From the NCBI RefSeq assembly GCF_040958095.1, contig NC_091193.1, positions 34,165,195 to 34,229,194 of the forward strand: a DNA stretch of 64,000 bases. Direction: 5' to 3'. The number at the start of each line of letters is the position of its first letter. Within the stretch, counting starts at the first letter, position 1. Below the pieces are notes generated by a model. That model saw only the letters and a list, made by a program, of their open reading frames with translations. It was not told the origin of the DNA and did not search any database. The DNA comes from Procambarus clarkii (lineage: Eukaryota; Arthropoda; Malacostraca; Decapoda; Cambaridae). Positions 1 to 9,329 of the stretch are shown piece by piece. The position numbers and the translations under genes were made by a program.

Positions 1-795
1 ACCTACCACCCCTTTTCAACACCTACCACCCCTTCTCAACACCTACCACCCCTTCTCAACACCTACCACCCCTTCTCAACACCTTCCAGCCCTACTCAAC
101 ACCTACCACCCCTTCTCAACACCTACCACCCCTTCTCAACACCTACCACCCCTTCTCACTTCTCAACACCTACTACCCCCTTCTCAACACCTACCACCCC
201 CTTCTCAACACCTACTACCCCCTTCTCAACACCTACCACCCCCTTCTCAACACCTACCACCCCTTCTCAACACCTACCACCCCTTTTCAACACCTTCCAG
301 CCCTACTCAACACCTACCGCCCCTTCTCAACACCTACCACCCCTTCTCAACACCTATTAGCCCTACTCAACACCTACCACCCCTTCTCAACACCTACCAC
401 CCCTTCTCAACACCTTCCACCCCTTCTCAACACCTACCACCCCTTCTGAACACCTACCACCCCTTCTCAACACCTACCACCCCTTCTCAACACCTTCCAG
501 CCCTACTCAACACCTACCGCCCCTTCTCAACACCTACCACCCCTTTTCAACACCTACCACCCCTTCTCAACACCTACCACCCCTTCTCAACACCTACCAC
601 CCCTTCTCAACACCTACCAGACCTTCTCAACACCTACCACCCCTTCTCAACACCTACCAGCCCTTCTCAACACCTACCTCCCCTTCTCAACACCTACCAC
701 CCCCTTCTCAACACCTACCAGCCCTTCTCAACACCTACCACCCCCTTCTCAACACCTACCAGCCCTTCTCAGTACCTGTCGGCCCCTATCAACAC
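1..795. repeat. 20-bp minisatellite array
   Basis: About 39 head-to-tail copies of CACCTACCACCCCTTCTCAA with point variants (CTTCCAGCCCTAC and CCCCC forms) and a few 1-bp insertions that change phase. The array starts at or before the window edge and decays after about 775. The C-rich strand is the plus strand. No coding potential. Confidence 0.97.
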
Positions 796-1227
<432 letters not shown>

Positions 1228-1230
1228 GCA

Positions 1231-2520
1231 TACCATGGAAAACAACGGAGAAGAATGTGCGAAGAAAATGGTAGATCATTTGGAGCAAAAGAACTTTGTA
1301 ACACATGATCAGCAAGGCTTCAGGGACGGCAAATCATGCTTCACAGGATTAATTGACCAAGTGACAAAAATCAGGCATCAAAGAAAAACGTGGGTATACT
1401 GCATATTTTTGTATTACCAGAAAGACCTTCAGACAGTACCCATTAGGTGACTAGTGCACAAGCTGGTAATGCAGGCAGGAGTGAAAGGGAAGGTACTCCA
1501 CTGGATGAAGGTGTACTAAAGCAAAGGCCTCACTTCTCACAGTGACAGCGAGTCACTGTGAGGGGTGAGGCCGCAGAGTGGCCAGACGTCACTAGTAGGG
1601 TTACGTCCTTGGACCTATACTGTTTCTGATGTATGTAACTGATCTCCCAGAAGAAATAGACTCGTTCCTCTCAATGTTTTTTGACGATGCACAAATAATG
1701 AGGAGGATTACGCCGGAGGAAGATAGCATGAGGCTACAAAGATGACCTGGACAAATTGAAGGAATGGTCCAACAAATGGCTACTGACGTTCAACCCAAGT
1801 GAATGTATGGTAATGAAACTAGGCGGTGGAAACAGGAGGCTAGAAACAGGATACCGAATAGGGGATGAAATCCTTCATGAAACGGACAGAGAAAAACGTA
1901 GGAGATGACATCATGGCAAACATGTCTCCTGAAACCCACAACAAGAGATCATTATCAGTGGCGTACGCAAGGCTGGCTAACATCAGATCAGTCTTCAGAA
2001 ACCTGTGTAATGAAAAATTCAGAACCTTGTATACCACATATGTAAGACCCATCGTGGAGTATGCGGCCCCAGAATGGAGCCCGTACCTTGTCACGCACAA
2101 GAAGTTGGAGAAAGTTCAGAGGTATACCACTAGGCTGTGTAAACTGCTCCTCACGTCGCTGGAAGAGAGAAGTGTTCGGGAAGACATGATCACCACATAC
2201 AAAATTCTAAGGGGAATTGAGAGGGTAGATAAGAACAGATTATTTAACACGGGTGGCACTCATGCAAAGGGACACACGTAGAAGTTGAGTACTCAAATGA
2301 GCCTTTCTAATTAGACAAATTTGAAAGAACGTTTTCACTGTCAGAGAAGTTAATAGATGGAATGCAATATGAAGTGATGTGGTGAAGGCAAACTCTATAC
2401 ACTATTTCAAATTTAGACATGACGGAGCTCGAGTAGCTCAGGAACCTGTACAGCTGTAGATTGAAGTTGAGAGGCGGGACCAAAGAGCCGCAGCTTAACG
2501 TCCGCAAGCACAACTAGGTG
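1231..2520 (+). pseudogene. CR1/Jockey-type reverse transcriptase, degenerate
   Basis: A broken non-LTR retrotransposon RT. Successive frames give the finger region (KMVDHLEQKNFVTHDQQGF), a decayed QKAFD-like stretch, a thumb-proximal LHWMKVY, and the catalytic box at 1677-1688 read as FFDD instead of FADD. The CR1-type tail follows (YVRPIVEYAAPEWSP, then LEKVQRYTTRL) to about 2280. The last part (to about 2520) resembles the 3' end seen on many such copies, ending near a GCACAACTAGGTGAG stretch. Several frameshifts and stops separate the pieces, and the endonuclease and 5' part are missing. The closest family by motif is CR1/Jockey clade; the exact family is not assignable by eye. It is non-functional. 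Confidence 0.85.
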
Positions 2521-2699
2521 AGTACATACACAAAAATACTAACACAGAATTTTCGTAAAGGAAAAATCCTGTTTGAGCAACTTGTTTGTTCCATGAGAAG
2601 ATTGCAACAATCAAACAGGAGAAACTCTGCTTGTTCCTAGAGTTCCAGGAAACTTTTGTTGCAGCTCCTCACAAGCGATGAATATATTGAGATATTGAG

Positions 2700-3075
2700 T
2701 AAAACAATAATGAGTATATTGCCCGGGCATGGAACCCCTACCTAGGAAAACTTGAAACAAAACCAGAAAATATTGCTAAGTGTGTGCAGCCTGGCTCGTT
2801 CCTCAGCTAAGGAACGGAACTATGAAGACGGACTGAGGTAACTGGACCTCATTACAATGAGATAATGGAGGAATAGGGCGGACATGATAACAACGTACAA
2901 GATACTAAAGTAAACTAACAACGAAGATATAGAAACAATGTTTAACGAAAGGCTCAATAGAACGAGAGGACATAACTGGTTTTTGGAAACAAGTCATATA
3001 TCAGATGTCAGTAAGACCATCATCAGACTAAGAGTCGTTAATGAGTGGTGTGGGAAATTTTACCCGCCATATCTA
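2700..3075 (+). pseudogene. CR1-like RT C-terminal fragment
   Basis: A second, more decayed RT tail. Peptide pieces include EYIARAWNPYLGKLE (the VR...W.P.L region), the RGDMITTYK-like stretch read here as RADMITTYKILK across a break, and NERLNRTRGHNWFLETSHI. These match the order of the CR1/Jockey C-terminal region in the copy just upstream. Many stops; no catalytic domain. It may be a separate insertion next to the preceding copy. Confidence 0.65.
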
Positions 3076-3162
3076 ATAATCATCTAAGAAATGTATTAGT
3101 TCCATATCATATCAAAATCATATCAAATCTTATTAATTAAAATCATATCCGAATCATAATAG

Positions 3163-3280
3163 ACGTGCAGAGAGCCAGAATTTGGCACCAAAATATGGCT
3201 CAAGCCTCGAAATTGGGATGTTTGGGATGTTTTGAAAACTGCAGGGAGGTTTGGGACAAATGTGACCAAACGCCGCTTTC
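3163..3280 (+). repeat. Orphan partial monomer of the 168-bp satellite
   Basis: A 118-bp stretch matches the 168-bp satellite that fills 34.9-64 kb, from ACGTGCAGAGAGCCAGAATT through GGGACAAATGTGACCAAACG to CGCCGCTTTC. It differs at only a few positions (for example GGCACCAAAA and GGGATGTTTT). It is a single copy 31 kb from the main array, in the same orientation, and truncated on both sides. Confidence 0.93.
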
Positions 3281-3741
3281 CTCACTAGGACTTGCTGTCA
3301 ACGTACATGGCGCCCCCGCTCTGGGAGGCGTCCATTAGGGAGGCTCCGGCCTCCCCCGGTGCTGTGAGCCCCAGGGTAGCTGCAGTGAGCAAACACTGGC
3401 CCAAAAAAGCCAGTTGAATTCAAAGATGAGCTCCAGGCGAGGTGTGGAAAGAAAGTCCAGCCAGGGGCGTTCAAACTGCGCGCCAAGATGGCTAACCTTT
3501 CGGGCGGGAATCTCTTCCACAACGAAATCTTTTATTGTAGAGCTGTTGACAACATACTTTTATCTCAACTTAAGTTTTCGCCACGCATAATTTTTTCTCA
3601 TTTGGAAAATACATTATTATCTTCACTATAAATGACTACTATAGCGTGTCATGTCTGCTCACACTCATCTCTAAATGAAATGATTACAAATACTTCCCAA
3701 GACATAAACTGCCTCATCCAGCCCGCCTCTTCCCTCATTCC
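3281..3741. other. No gene; GC-rich segment then AT-rich flank
   Basis: 3285-3520 is GC-rich, non-repetitive sequence. The short frames on the minus strand (up to 74 codons) have no recognisable motif. 3530-3741 is AT-rich. I see no TE or RNA gene here. Confidence 0.5.
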
Positions 3742-3832
3742 TAATCCACAAACCCACCAACAATCCTCCAACTTCATGGGAAGGTCAAGCTTCCCATGAC
3801 CTTGGAGTCATTGGATATGGGTTTGTGGATTA
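3742..3832. repeat. Small foldback/hairpin, MITE-like
   Basis: TAATCCACAAACCCA at the left end is the exact reverse complement of TGGGTTTGTGGATTA at the right end. Inside it, CATGGGAA...TTCCCATG forms the tip of the hairpin and CCTCCAA/TTGGAG pairs in between. The whole unit is 91 bp. The outer TA could be a target duplication of a mariner-type MITE, but this is inference. Confidence 0.6.
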
Positions 3833-4373
3833 CCTGACCTAGCAGTTTATGCCTTTATGAAGATCTCCCCCCCCCCCTTGGCATATATGCATTAATGATA
3901 TATAATGCATATGCCAGCCAGTCTAATTCTAATCTTAAGATTATTCTCCTATCTCTCAATTTATTCTTTACCTACTCTTCACAGCAAGTCTTTGTCACCC
4001 ACATTGAACAATATTCTAAGTCTTCACTACCCCAAAACTTGCCTCGCCACCCAGCTTTTACCTTATCACACACCTTTGCTATCCATCATTTGGTTTGGAT
4101 TAAACATTCAAGGTTAAATGTTTGCCCTTGACCACCTAGCAGCAATTGAGGATACAGATGTAAGCTGATTGGAGAGTCGCGTTCTGAGTGTAAACTAGTA
4201 GAACGTAAGTCAAGAAACTGCAGATGGCCTATTGTCCTGCACGTGGCACCTCCTATTTATATCCACCTACACTCATTCATATACGTCTAACCTAAGCTTC
4301 AACCAATCAAAGATTCCTATGCCTATTATGATCCAGTAATATGGATCCAGTGATCCAGTAGTATGATCCACAA
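3833..4373. other. No gene recognised
   Basis: Low-complexity C run near 3868-3878 followed by AT/CT-rich sequence. Short frames of 70-78 codons show no conserved motif and no codon bias. 4330-4370 has a few short near-repeats of ATGATCCAGTA. Confidence 0.5.
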
Positions 4374-4483
4374 TCGATTTGAGAATGGTCCAGGACGGAC
4401 CGAAACGTCGTTGTCCCTTCACCTTCTAGTGTGTGGTCTGGTCAACATACTTCAGCCACGTTATTGTGACTCGTCGTCTGCAC
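4374..4483. repeat. Dispersed repeat, copy 1
   Basis: Contains GACCGAAACGTCGTTGTCCC, then CTTCTAGTGTGTGGTCTGGT and TATTGTGACTCGTCGTCTGC. A diverged second copy of the latter part is at 5777-5852. I recall this sequence as frequent in decapod genomes. Here it directly adjoins the 3' side of an antisense CR1-like fragment, so it may be that element's 3' end. Confidence 0.7.
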
Positions 4484-4783
4484 ATGATCCAGTAATTTGT
4501 TCCACAAATCCACAACCCAGTTACCAAACCAGTATTTACCCAGGTATTTCCTAAATCTGAACTTATCTTCATTTAAAGCCTTATCAATAGCTTCCTTGTT
4601 ATGCCCATTCATCTACTTGTACACTTCAATCATGTCACGTTAAGATTTTTCCAACATCTCTTCATACGGAAGCTTTCTAATTTACGGGATTAACTTTGTC
4701 ATCCTAACTGACATGTTCTAGTGAATTATGTCCATTCTTTAGCATGGCGATCAAAACTGAACGGCATAATCTAAATGGGACCT
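4484..4783 (-). pseudogene. CR1-like RT C-terminal fragment, antisense
   Basis: Read on the minus strand, the frames give RSHLDYAVQF, RKLPYEEML, RDMIEVYK.MNGHNKEAIDK, NEDKFRFRKYLGKYWFGN and WVVDLWNKL in this order. This is the conserved tail of CR1/Jockey-type ORF2 proteins downstream of the RT palm. Stops and at least two frameshifts break it, and no palm or endonuclease sequence remains. It belongs to a different subfamily from the copies at 9.3-12.5 kb, judged by the peptide. Confidence 0.8.
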
Positions 4784-4880
4784 AAAAACAATACGTTAAT
4801 AAACCCAGCCGACTTATTGCTAACTCTTCTATAAATAAATCTATGGGAAAGAAAAGCTCTCAGCCTGCTAAGAAGAGTGT

Positions 4881-4969
4881 ACAAATCCACAAGGGCCGGG
4901 ACGAGGATTCAAACCTGCATCCGAGAGCATCCCAGACGCTGCCGTAATCGACTGAGCTACGACATGGTC
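4881..4969 (-). mobile_element. tRNA-derived SINE head
   Basis: On the minus strand the sequence has a pol III A-box-like GTAGCTCAGTCGATTACGG and a B-box-like GGTTTGAATCC with tRNA spacing, followed by a non-CCA tail. The B box departs from GGTTCGAATCC by a C-to-T change. The adjacent 4970-5050 (minus-strand upstream) probably belongs to the same dispersed repeat, from memory. Not a functional tRNA gene. Confidence 0.75.
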
Positions 4970-5776
4970 AAAAAGAGTTGAAACCGAAGTTCTACTGAAC
5001 TTACTGGATCCTGCAGCCTCTCCGAGGCACAAACCAGTGTTAGTGTAACAAGAATGTGAAGTTTTCTACGTCCATCTAGTTCCACCCGCTCCTCCCCAGA
5101 ACTAGTTGTTAACTTTACCTTGACTCCTCTGATCCAACACTTGTCCACACGTGCCACACTCCTGAAAAAATATTTTTTACATATATTAAGGGCAAGTATA
5201 AGTAATTATCAAAAGAATGCACCAAACCAGGAAGGCTATGTAGCACCAGGGTAAGTATAAACAGTTTATTTCAAATACAATCGAGTAGGAAAATACAATT
5301 ATGAATTTCAAGAACACTGGAACCAATCACTGGAAAAGGTGAAATTGCAATGGAGATTAATTACAGATTGTATCAACAATAGTGAGTAAGCAAGACTGAT
5401 AAGACTGCAATAGCCTAACGGAATACATTTTTGTCTCCGACTCATGAGGCTATGGTTAAGCATCAATGTTCTTTTAAAGTTACATAGAAACACATTACCT
5501 TATTAGGGTCTTCCACTAAAACAAACCTTTAGCTAACCTTAGTTAAAAGTACTGTGTATTATTAATTTATTTAGCTGTCTATTGGCCTAAATTATATAAA
5601 TAATATGTTTAAAACCTCTTAAGTACAGTATATGGTCTCTGAGCACTAAACCAACGTTAGAAGCCTAGTGGTTACATTGTTAAAAATGACCATTTACAGG
5701 TGAATTCATTTTACATCGCAGAGTAAACAAGATGCAAACAATTAACATCTTCCATCTATTAGATAAACAATTATCT
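4970..5776. other. No gene recognised
   Basis: Apart from the possible SINE extension at the left edge, this is AT-rich single-copy-looking sequence. Frames of 61-66 codons on the minus strand carry no motif. Confidence 0.5.
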
Positions 5777-5852
5777 AGTCGTCCCTTCACTTTCTAGTGT
5801 GTGGTTTGGTCAACATATTTCAGCCCCCGTTATTGTGACTCCTCGTATGCAA
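5777..5852. repeat. Dispersed repeat, copy 2 (partial)
   Basis: Shares CTTTCTAGTGTGTGG, GTCAACATATTTCAGCC and TATTGTGACTCCTCGTATGC with 4410-4483 at roughly 85-90% by eye. It starts abruptly, so it is a truncated copy. Confidence 0.75.
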
Positions 5853-6045
5853 TAATCTTTCCCATTTATCTGCACAATTGCTATCCTGATATGACCACTC
5901 CATCGCCCTAGTCGTTAACACTAAACAATCTAGGGCGACTTGTTGCTAAACATTACATTTCACCTTTAGCTTAGCTACAAGACACCGTGTACATATTATC
6001 AAACTACCTTTAATGTCATAATGCAGCAGTTTGCGCGCTCAAAAT

Positions 6046-6165
6046 ACAGATAGACAAACTCCTCAGGAACCGTAGGGGAACCTTTGACAAGCCGCCGGTT
6101 TCCTGTTGCCGTAGAAGGCACTATGGACAAATGGTGGCTCTCTGGTAAATTTAAGCCAATATTAC
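6046..6165 (+). pseudogene. 3' end of CR1-like element, copy 1
   Basis: Peptide KIQIDKLLRNRRGTFDKPP followed by TTTGACAAGCCGCCGG and a GGTGGCTCTCTGGTAA tail. The same end (LE.I....GTFDKLPAS, then a GGCCACTAG...GTGGC palindromic tail) occurs at 7017-7090, 11230-11330 and 12435-12520, defining one element family with four ends in this window. Confidence 0.7.
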
Positions 6166-6189
6166 CTAGGAGTTATGATGTACCAGCCA

Positions 6190-6480
6190 TTAAACATCTG
6201 GGACTCAGTTAATATGAAAACAATCCTTAAGAATAGTTAAACGAATCTTTGACTCAAACGAACAACATTGAATATTCAACTGTACGAGTCTCTGTTGTGG
6301 TCCCATCTGGCCTACTGTGTCCTAATATGGAAACCTCACTTCAAAAAGATATCAATGATTTTCCGCATTGTATAAAGTTCAAGACAGCAACAACAATCAT
6401 GCCAGAACTTGTTCAACTGTCACTACCACGAATCTTTGAAGGACTAACACTATAAATGTTTAAATTGTTATAGATTTTGA
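6190..6480 (+). pseudogene. CR1-like RT C-terminal remnant
   Basis: One frame reads LQLYESLLWSHLAYCVLIWK, homologous to the IQLHESL....LDYCIQAWRPHLQKD region of the copy near 10790-10860. The rest is scrambled by indels. It is the same family as the 9.3-12.5 kb copies. Confidence 0.6.
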
Positions 6481-6534
6481 TAGATTAGCCTATAAATTTT
6501 CCTAGAAATTACTTACTTAATATTATCTGTTAGA

Positions 6535-6650
6535 TTAAGGCCCTGCCCGAAGCGCTATGCGTACTAGTGGCTTTACAAGAACGTAAACACATCATGCTGT
6601 GTACTCTCAGAAACCCAATGTAACTTCTTGTAGATATATAAATAAATAAC
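6535..6650 (+). repeat. Dispersed 3'-end repeat
   Basis: CCCGAAGCGCTATGCGTACT, AGTGGCTTTACAAGAACG and a terminal TATATAAATAAATA. Related sequences lie at 12720-12900 (ATACTAGTGGTTGTGCAAGA) and 18305-18445 (CCCGAAACGCTTTGCATAAT). Probably the 3' end of a retroelement; I recall it as common in decapods. Confidence 0.6.
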
Positions 6651-6703
6651 AGCCGAGGCCTTTGTAATACTATTTTAATGCATTGCTTTATGCTTTGTAA
6701 TGT

Positions 6704-6822
6704 ATTTTAGAGAAGTGCTTTGTATTTATAACCTCTAACTTGGTCAGCATTACAAATTAAACAAAAAAAATGATAATACTGACCAAATTGGAGGCTATTA
6801 ATACAGACCACTTCTCTAAAAT
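6704..6822. repeat. Imperfect inverted repeat (hairpin)
   Basis: 6704-6751 (TTTTAGAGAAGTG ... TTGGTCAGCATT) and 6775-6822 (AATACTGACCAAATTGGAGG ... CACTTCTCTAAAA) are inverted copies at about 80% identity with a 23-bp A/T-rich loop. Possibly a short foldback element. Confidence 0.65.
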
Positions 6823-6837
6823 GCCATATTTGACACA

Positions 6838-7090
6838 GACAGGCTGGACAACAGCTTCAAGCTCAACAAGCCACAATGTAACACTGAAAATAGATGTGTT
6901 GTTTCCCCCATAGGGTCATTAACCCATGAACCCGCTCGTAAATGCCGAGTCATTCCTCTTGTTCACAATATACACAAGACAAATCCTCAATAAAATAAGG
7001 GGGGGGAGTAGGAAGGCTGACCTTTGACAAGGCGCCGCCGTCCTGTCCCCGTCGAGGCCACTGTAGATGGTGGCCCTTAGGTCAATTCAT
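6838..7090 (+). pseudogene. CR1-like RT C-terminus plus 3' end, copy 2
   Basis: Frames read FKLNKPQCNTENRC, then a decayed region, then TFDKAPPSCPRRGH. The same order (VKLNKPQCRTENIF...GTFDKLPASC) is found at 11085-11275. Inactive fragment of the same family. Confidence 0.65.
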
Positions 7091-7270
7091 CATACGAGCC
7101 CTTCTCCTTCCATCATTCTGAATCATGCTCATCGTACTAACCTGCACCCCCCTAATCCACTTCCCCCCCACCACCACCACCACCTTCACACAATCTGTGG
7201 CCAAAATTTCTAGTTTCATTCAGATTTTCATCAAAATATGTCGAAGATTTCTCTTTGGGTTGTTTTAAAG

Positions 7271-7575
7271 GGCCTGACAGCCGAGTGGAGAGTGCTTCGG
7301 ATTCGTAATCCTGAGGTTCCGGGTTCGATCCCCGGTGGAGGCTGAAATAAATGGCCACTTTCTTTCACCCTGTTGAACCTGTTCACCTATCAGTAAATAA
7401 GTACCTGGGAGTTACCACTTTATTTCACCCTGTTGAACCTGTTCACCTATCAGTAAATAAGTACCTGGGATTTAGACAGCTGCTACGGGCTGCTTCCTGG
7501 GGATGCATAACAAAAAGAAGGCCTGGTTGAGGACCGGGCCGCGGGGACGCTAGGCCCCGAAATCATCTCAAGATT
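7271..7575 (+). mobile_element. tRNA-derived SINE with internal 60-bp duplication
   Basis: The first 73 bp have a cloverleaf-like layout: ACAGCCGAGTGG as A box, GGTTCGATCCC as an intact B box, and an acceptor-like GGCCTGA...; an anticodon-position CGT is readable, but pairing is imperfect. The body has CCTGTTCACCTATCAGTAAA and TAAGTACCTGGGA, then GGGCTGCTTCCTGGGGATG. The segment 7355-7414 is repeated directly at 7415-7474. A pol III-transcribed retroposon; not a tRNA gene because the tRNA part continues into the SINE body. Confidence 0.85.
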
Positions 7576-8034
7576 GATGGCTAGCTACTAGCATGGCTAT
7601 TAAGGCCACCACAAGCGCCCTAATGACTTAACTAGCGGGTACACCTATGGCTGCCACCTGACAATCACCTCTATATTTTGTCTAAATACATAAAATATAC
7701 AAAATAATAAGGAATAACAACATAAAACATACCCCGAACAATCCTTTCTATATAAAGATATCTGCAACACAAATTTATTTGCACACTGGTAATCAACGTG
7801 ACCCTTGCCAGGCGGCGGCTGGTCGACAACTGAGCCACACGTTAAGAAGCGGGACTCCCAGACGCGCCACTCACCCTTACTTCACCATAATATCTAAAGT
7901 GTCAACCTCTAATACAGTTAAGCATCTGACCACCAGAGGCGCTACTGCTCCCCTGTTATTACGCCATCTATATAATGATTGTTCTCATTATTAATTGTTG
8001 CAACGTTTAAATACATTCCTATTCTGTAGTGACA
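7576..8034. other. No gene recognised
   Basis: AT-rich sequence. A GC-rich patch near 7790-7870 gives a 71-codon frame with no motif. Confidence 0.5.
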
Positions 8035-8142
8035 GTGTCAGACCTCGAAGGAAGAATTGAAACACCCTTCTGAAGATGTATTATTAAATACGAAAATACT
8101 TAAGGAAATTCCTGTTTCAATTCTTCCTTCGTGGTCTGACAC
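8035..8142 (+). ncRNA. Hammerhead-ribozyme-like fold (candidate)
   Basis: 8035-8063 and 8114-8142 are inverted copies, 28 of 29 bases pairing, giving a long stem I. Between them lie CTGAAGA (8070-8076, fitting the CUGANGA core), GTATT/AATAC closing over ATTA as stem II (8078-8091), GAA (8092-8094), a weak AAT/ATT stem III, and a C at 8111 at the expected cleavage position. One extra U sits between the core and stem II, a departure from the classical form. The same layout is seen in the PLE arms at 13.7 and 14.5 kb. PLEs are known to carry hammerhead motifs, so this is probably a PLE remnant. Activity is untested. Confidence 0.5.
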
Positions 8143-8302
8143 TCACATTTTTCATTACTTGTTAATTGTCTCGTGATTTACACTCAGATTTTGTAGTGTA
8201 TATACGACAACTTCAGCAAAGTAATGAGTAGCGGATTTAGTCTAAACAATAATATATGCGTTTTGTTTTTAGTGCCAAATTATCTGGCAAATATACATTT
8301 GG
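8143..8302. other. No gene recognised
   Basis: AT-rich spacer between the hairpin and the 17-bp array; nothing supported. Confidence 0.5.
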
Positions 8303-8600
8303 AGATGTAGCTCAATCCTTCCTGTAGCCCAATCCTTCCTGTAGCCCAATCCTTCCTGTAGCCCAATCCTTCCTGTAGCCCAATCTTTCCTGTAGCTCAA
8401 TCGTTCCTGTAGCCCAATCCTTCCTGTAGCCCAATCCTTCCTGTAGCCCAATCCTTCCTGTAGCCCAATCCTTCCTGTAGCCCAATCCTTCCTGTAGCCC
8501 AATCCTTCCTGTAGCCCAATCCTTCCTGTAGCCCAATCCTTCCTGTAGCCCAATCCTTCCTGTAGCCCAATCCTTCCTGTAGTCCAATCCTTCCTGTAGT
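8303..8600. repeat. 17-bp minisatellite array
   Basis: About 17 copies of CCTGTAGCCCAATCCTT, nearly identical, with variants TAGCTCAAT, TCTTTCC and TAGTCCAAT near the edges. Because 17 is not a multiple of 3, the reading frame cycles; the open frames (GLQEGLGYRKDWAT on the minus strand) are by-products. Confidence 0.97.
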
Positions 8601-8995
8601 CGTGTTTAGTGGTGTAAAGAGTGGAGGTAGGTAGGTACCCGGGAGTTAGTTAACTGTTGTGGGAGACATCCTGAGGTACTGTATACAGACTACAACACTG
8701 TATAATCACAACATTGTATACACTACCTTGAGAAAGGTTGTAGGTTACGTCAGATAATGTGTAATACACGTACACATTTATTAGGTAGGCCAACCCGTCC
8801 TCCTACAAAGAACGTCGCATTTCGATCGTAGGCGTTACATAAGGCCAAAAATTGTCGCACTAGAAAATGGAGGCGGCTGGCGAAGGTGACGTACTGTCCC
8901 GTTTTCTGTTGTGGGTCCTCTGGTAGATTAGGAGAGACCACTTTAAATTTACAATTTAAATTTACCACCCATAACACCGTCCTACCACTAATTGA
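8601..8995. other. No gene recognised
   Basis: Non-repetitive flank. A 124-codon minus-strand frame (8750-9124) runs into the adjacent minisatellite and has no motif. Confidence 0.5.
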
Positions 8996-9048
8996 TGTTG
9001 TGGGTGGATTGCTTCGGGGCTCTGTCCTGGGACCTCTCTGTTTGCACG
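8996..9048 (+). pseudogene. Possible RT motif scrap
   Basis: The frame reads VVGGLLRGSVLGPLC, close to the GVPQGSVLGPLLF block found in non-LTR RTs. Nothing else of an RT is recognisable on either side before the 29-bp repeat begins, so this may be a small fragment or chance. Confidence 0.35.
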
Positions 9049-9054
9049 ATACAT

Positions 9055-9262
9055 CCCAGCGAACATTTACTGTCGAACACAACGACAGCGAACACTTACT
9101 GTCCAACACAACGACAGCGAACACTTACTGTCCAACACGACGACAGCGAACACTTACTGTCTAACACAACGACAGCGAACACTTACTGTCCAACACGACG
9201 ACAGCGAACACTTACTGTCCAACACAACGACAGCGAACACTTGCCATCCAACATGCCCCCAG
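9055..9262. repeat. 29-bp minisatellite array
   Basis: About seven copies of a 29-bp unit starting GACAGCGAACACTTACTGTC and ending CAACACAAC. Spacing of GACAGCG is 29 bp at each step (9084, 9113, 9142, 9171). It decays at both ends (ACATTTACTGTCGAACAC; CACTTGCCATCCAACATG). Confidence 0.95.
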
Positions 9263-9329
9263 CAAACACTTACAATCCTATACCAACACCAGCGGACCTT
9301 GATACAAGTCTAATTGGAAATATATAATG

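Noticed and set aside
7271..7343. A tRNA gene
   Set aside because: The B box is good, but acceptor and anticodon stems are imperfect and the sequence continues directly into a SINE body.
9055..9262. CRISPR-like array (29-bp regular repeats)
   Set aside because: No spacers, since units are head to tail, and the surroundings are eukaryotic retroelements. The same applies to the 17-, 20-, 21- and 22-bp arrays.
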